From positions 1 to 54,339 of the forward strand of contig DATFYA010000020.1 of assembly GCA_035315345.1 (NCBI GenBank): a stretch of 54,339 bases of DNA, given 5' to 3'. The notes under the pieces are model-generated. The model was given only the letters and a program-made list of their open reading frames with translations. It was not told the DNA's origin and did not search any database. Both the position numbers and the translations under genes were made by a program. The first letter of the stretch is position 1, and every line of letters begins with the position of its first letter. This document shows, in pieces, positions 53,970-54,339 of the stretch. This stretch comes from Candidatus Methylomirabilota bacterium. GTDB taxonomy: Bacteria; Methylomirabilota; Methylomirabilia; Rokubacteriales; CSP1-6.

Positions 53970-54339
53970 TCAGGCCAGCCGCCCGCGTGCGTCGCTCAGG
54001 ATCGCGGCGAATTCACGGCACGCCTCAGCGAGGCCCGCGGGCGTCGAGAGATCGTGCGGTGCGGCCACCCATTGCTCCTCGTCCGCCGCCTCCGAGAGGT
54101 AGTGCGCGAGCCGGTGCGCCTGGAAGACCGGGCCGAGCTGGGCGAAGAGTCGGAGCGCCGCCTTCGAGCCACGGCTACGATGGATGCCGATCGTCCCGGC
54201 GAGGGTGGCCGGGTCGACCACGACGCCGACGTGGGCATCCCAGAACGGCTCGCCGCCCAGCGGCACGGCCACCCAGAAGAAGTGCGCGCCGCGTGCGCGG
54301 AGCCGCGGGACGGGCGGATCGTTGCCCTCCGCGAGCGCG
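53970..54339 (-). CDS. Hypothetical protein, 5' end outside window
   Basis: The frame is open to the window edge and reads ALAEGNDPPVPRLRARGAHF, FWVAVPLGGEPFWDAHVGVV, then TIGIHRSRGSKAALRLFAQL and a C-terminal CREFAAILSDARGRLA. A GTG at 54272 could start a 100-residue version, but the upstream codons look equally protein-like, so the gene is probably truncated by the edge. I do not recognise the family. The 216 bp between it and the DUF222 gene contain no other gene that I can support. Confidence 0.6.
   Translation of the reverse strand, partial: ALAEGNDPPVPRLRARGAHFFWVAVPLGGEPFWDAHVGVVVDPATLAGTIGIHRSRGSKAALRLFAQLGPVFQAHRLAHYLSEAADEEQWVAAPHDLSTPAGLAEACREFAAILSDARGRLA

Overview
The window is a GC-rich (roughly 70%) bacterial chromosome segment with tightly packed genes, many GTG starts and many ATGA/GTGA stop-start overlaps. 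There is no rRNA gene or taxonomic marker that fixes the organism. Several proteins (a type I-beta DAHP synthase pair, a ManC-like nucleotidyltransferase, a DUF1207 protein, an Os1348-like peptide) resemble what I know from uncultured Methylomirabilota/Rokubacteria-type genomes. That placement is inference from protein character, not from a search.

Left part, minus strand (1-12.8 kb): an MdtABC-like tripartite RND efflux operon is followed by a flavin reductase, a lactonase-like metallo-hydrolase and a short-chain dehydrogenase cut by the window edge. Upstream of it lies an ECF sigma/zinc anti-sigma/Spy-like envelope-stress module, which continues into small secreted proteins and a nucleotidyltransferase that has lost its catalytic loop. 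Diverging from the sigma gene (12.86-14.88 kb) is a three-gene set: an Os1348/NHLP-type leader peptide, a cyclic-nucleotide-binding protein and a PqqD-like/M50-like membrane protein whose HExxH is HQxxH. This is the best candidate for an undescribed peptide-maturation or signalling system.

Middle (15-35.4 kb): mostly accessory metabolism. It holds an unknown 446-residue protein, a lipoprotein, an amidase, a CrcB-DUF190 pair, secreted/outer-membrane proteins, a Gfo/Idh-epimerase fusion, a universal stress protein, a LOG-family hydrolase, an alpha/beta hydrolase, a flavin oxidoreductase and a TVP38-type membrane protein. A complete transcription attenuator (promoter, aromatic-rich leader peptide, mutually exclusive hairpins, terminator) precedes two tandem DAHP synthase genes. 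Then come a hybrid histidine kinase coupled to a PhnD-like binding protein, a TonB-family protein and a 5'-nucleotidase.

Right part (35.4-52.4 kb): conserved core genes. The order is tRNA-Val(GAC), thrS, infC (AUC start), rpmI, rplT, pheS, pheT, a coiled-coil protein, zapA, a 6S RNA with its own promoter, then rny, a ymdB-like gene, folD, a REP-flanked DUF559 gene, xseA, xseB, ispA, eno, ftsB and a membrane glycosyltransferase. The window ends with a DUF222/HNH endonuclease overlapping the glycosyltransferase tail in antisense, and a truncated unknown gene.

Regulatory signals readable in the sequence: five sigma70-like promoters with 17-18 bp spacing, a group of genes with a -10-like hexamer exactly 7 nt before the start codon (probable leaderless mRNAs), two intrinsic terminators, and a 51-nt hairpin repeat present twice in opposite orientation.
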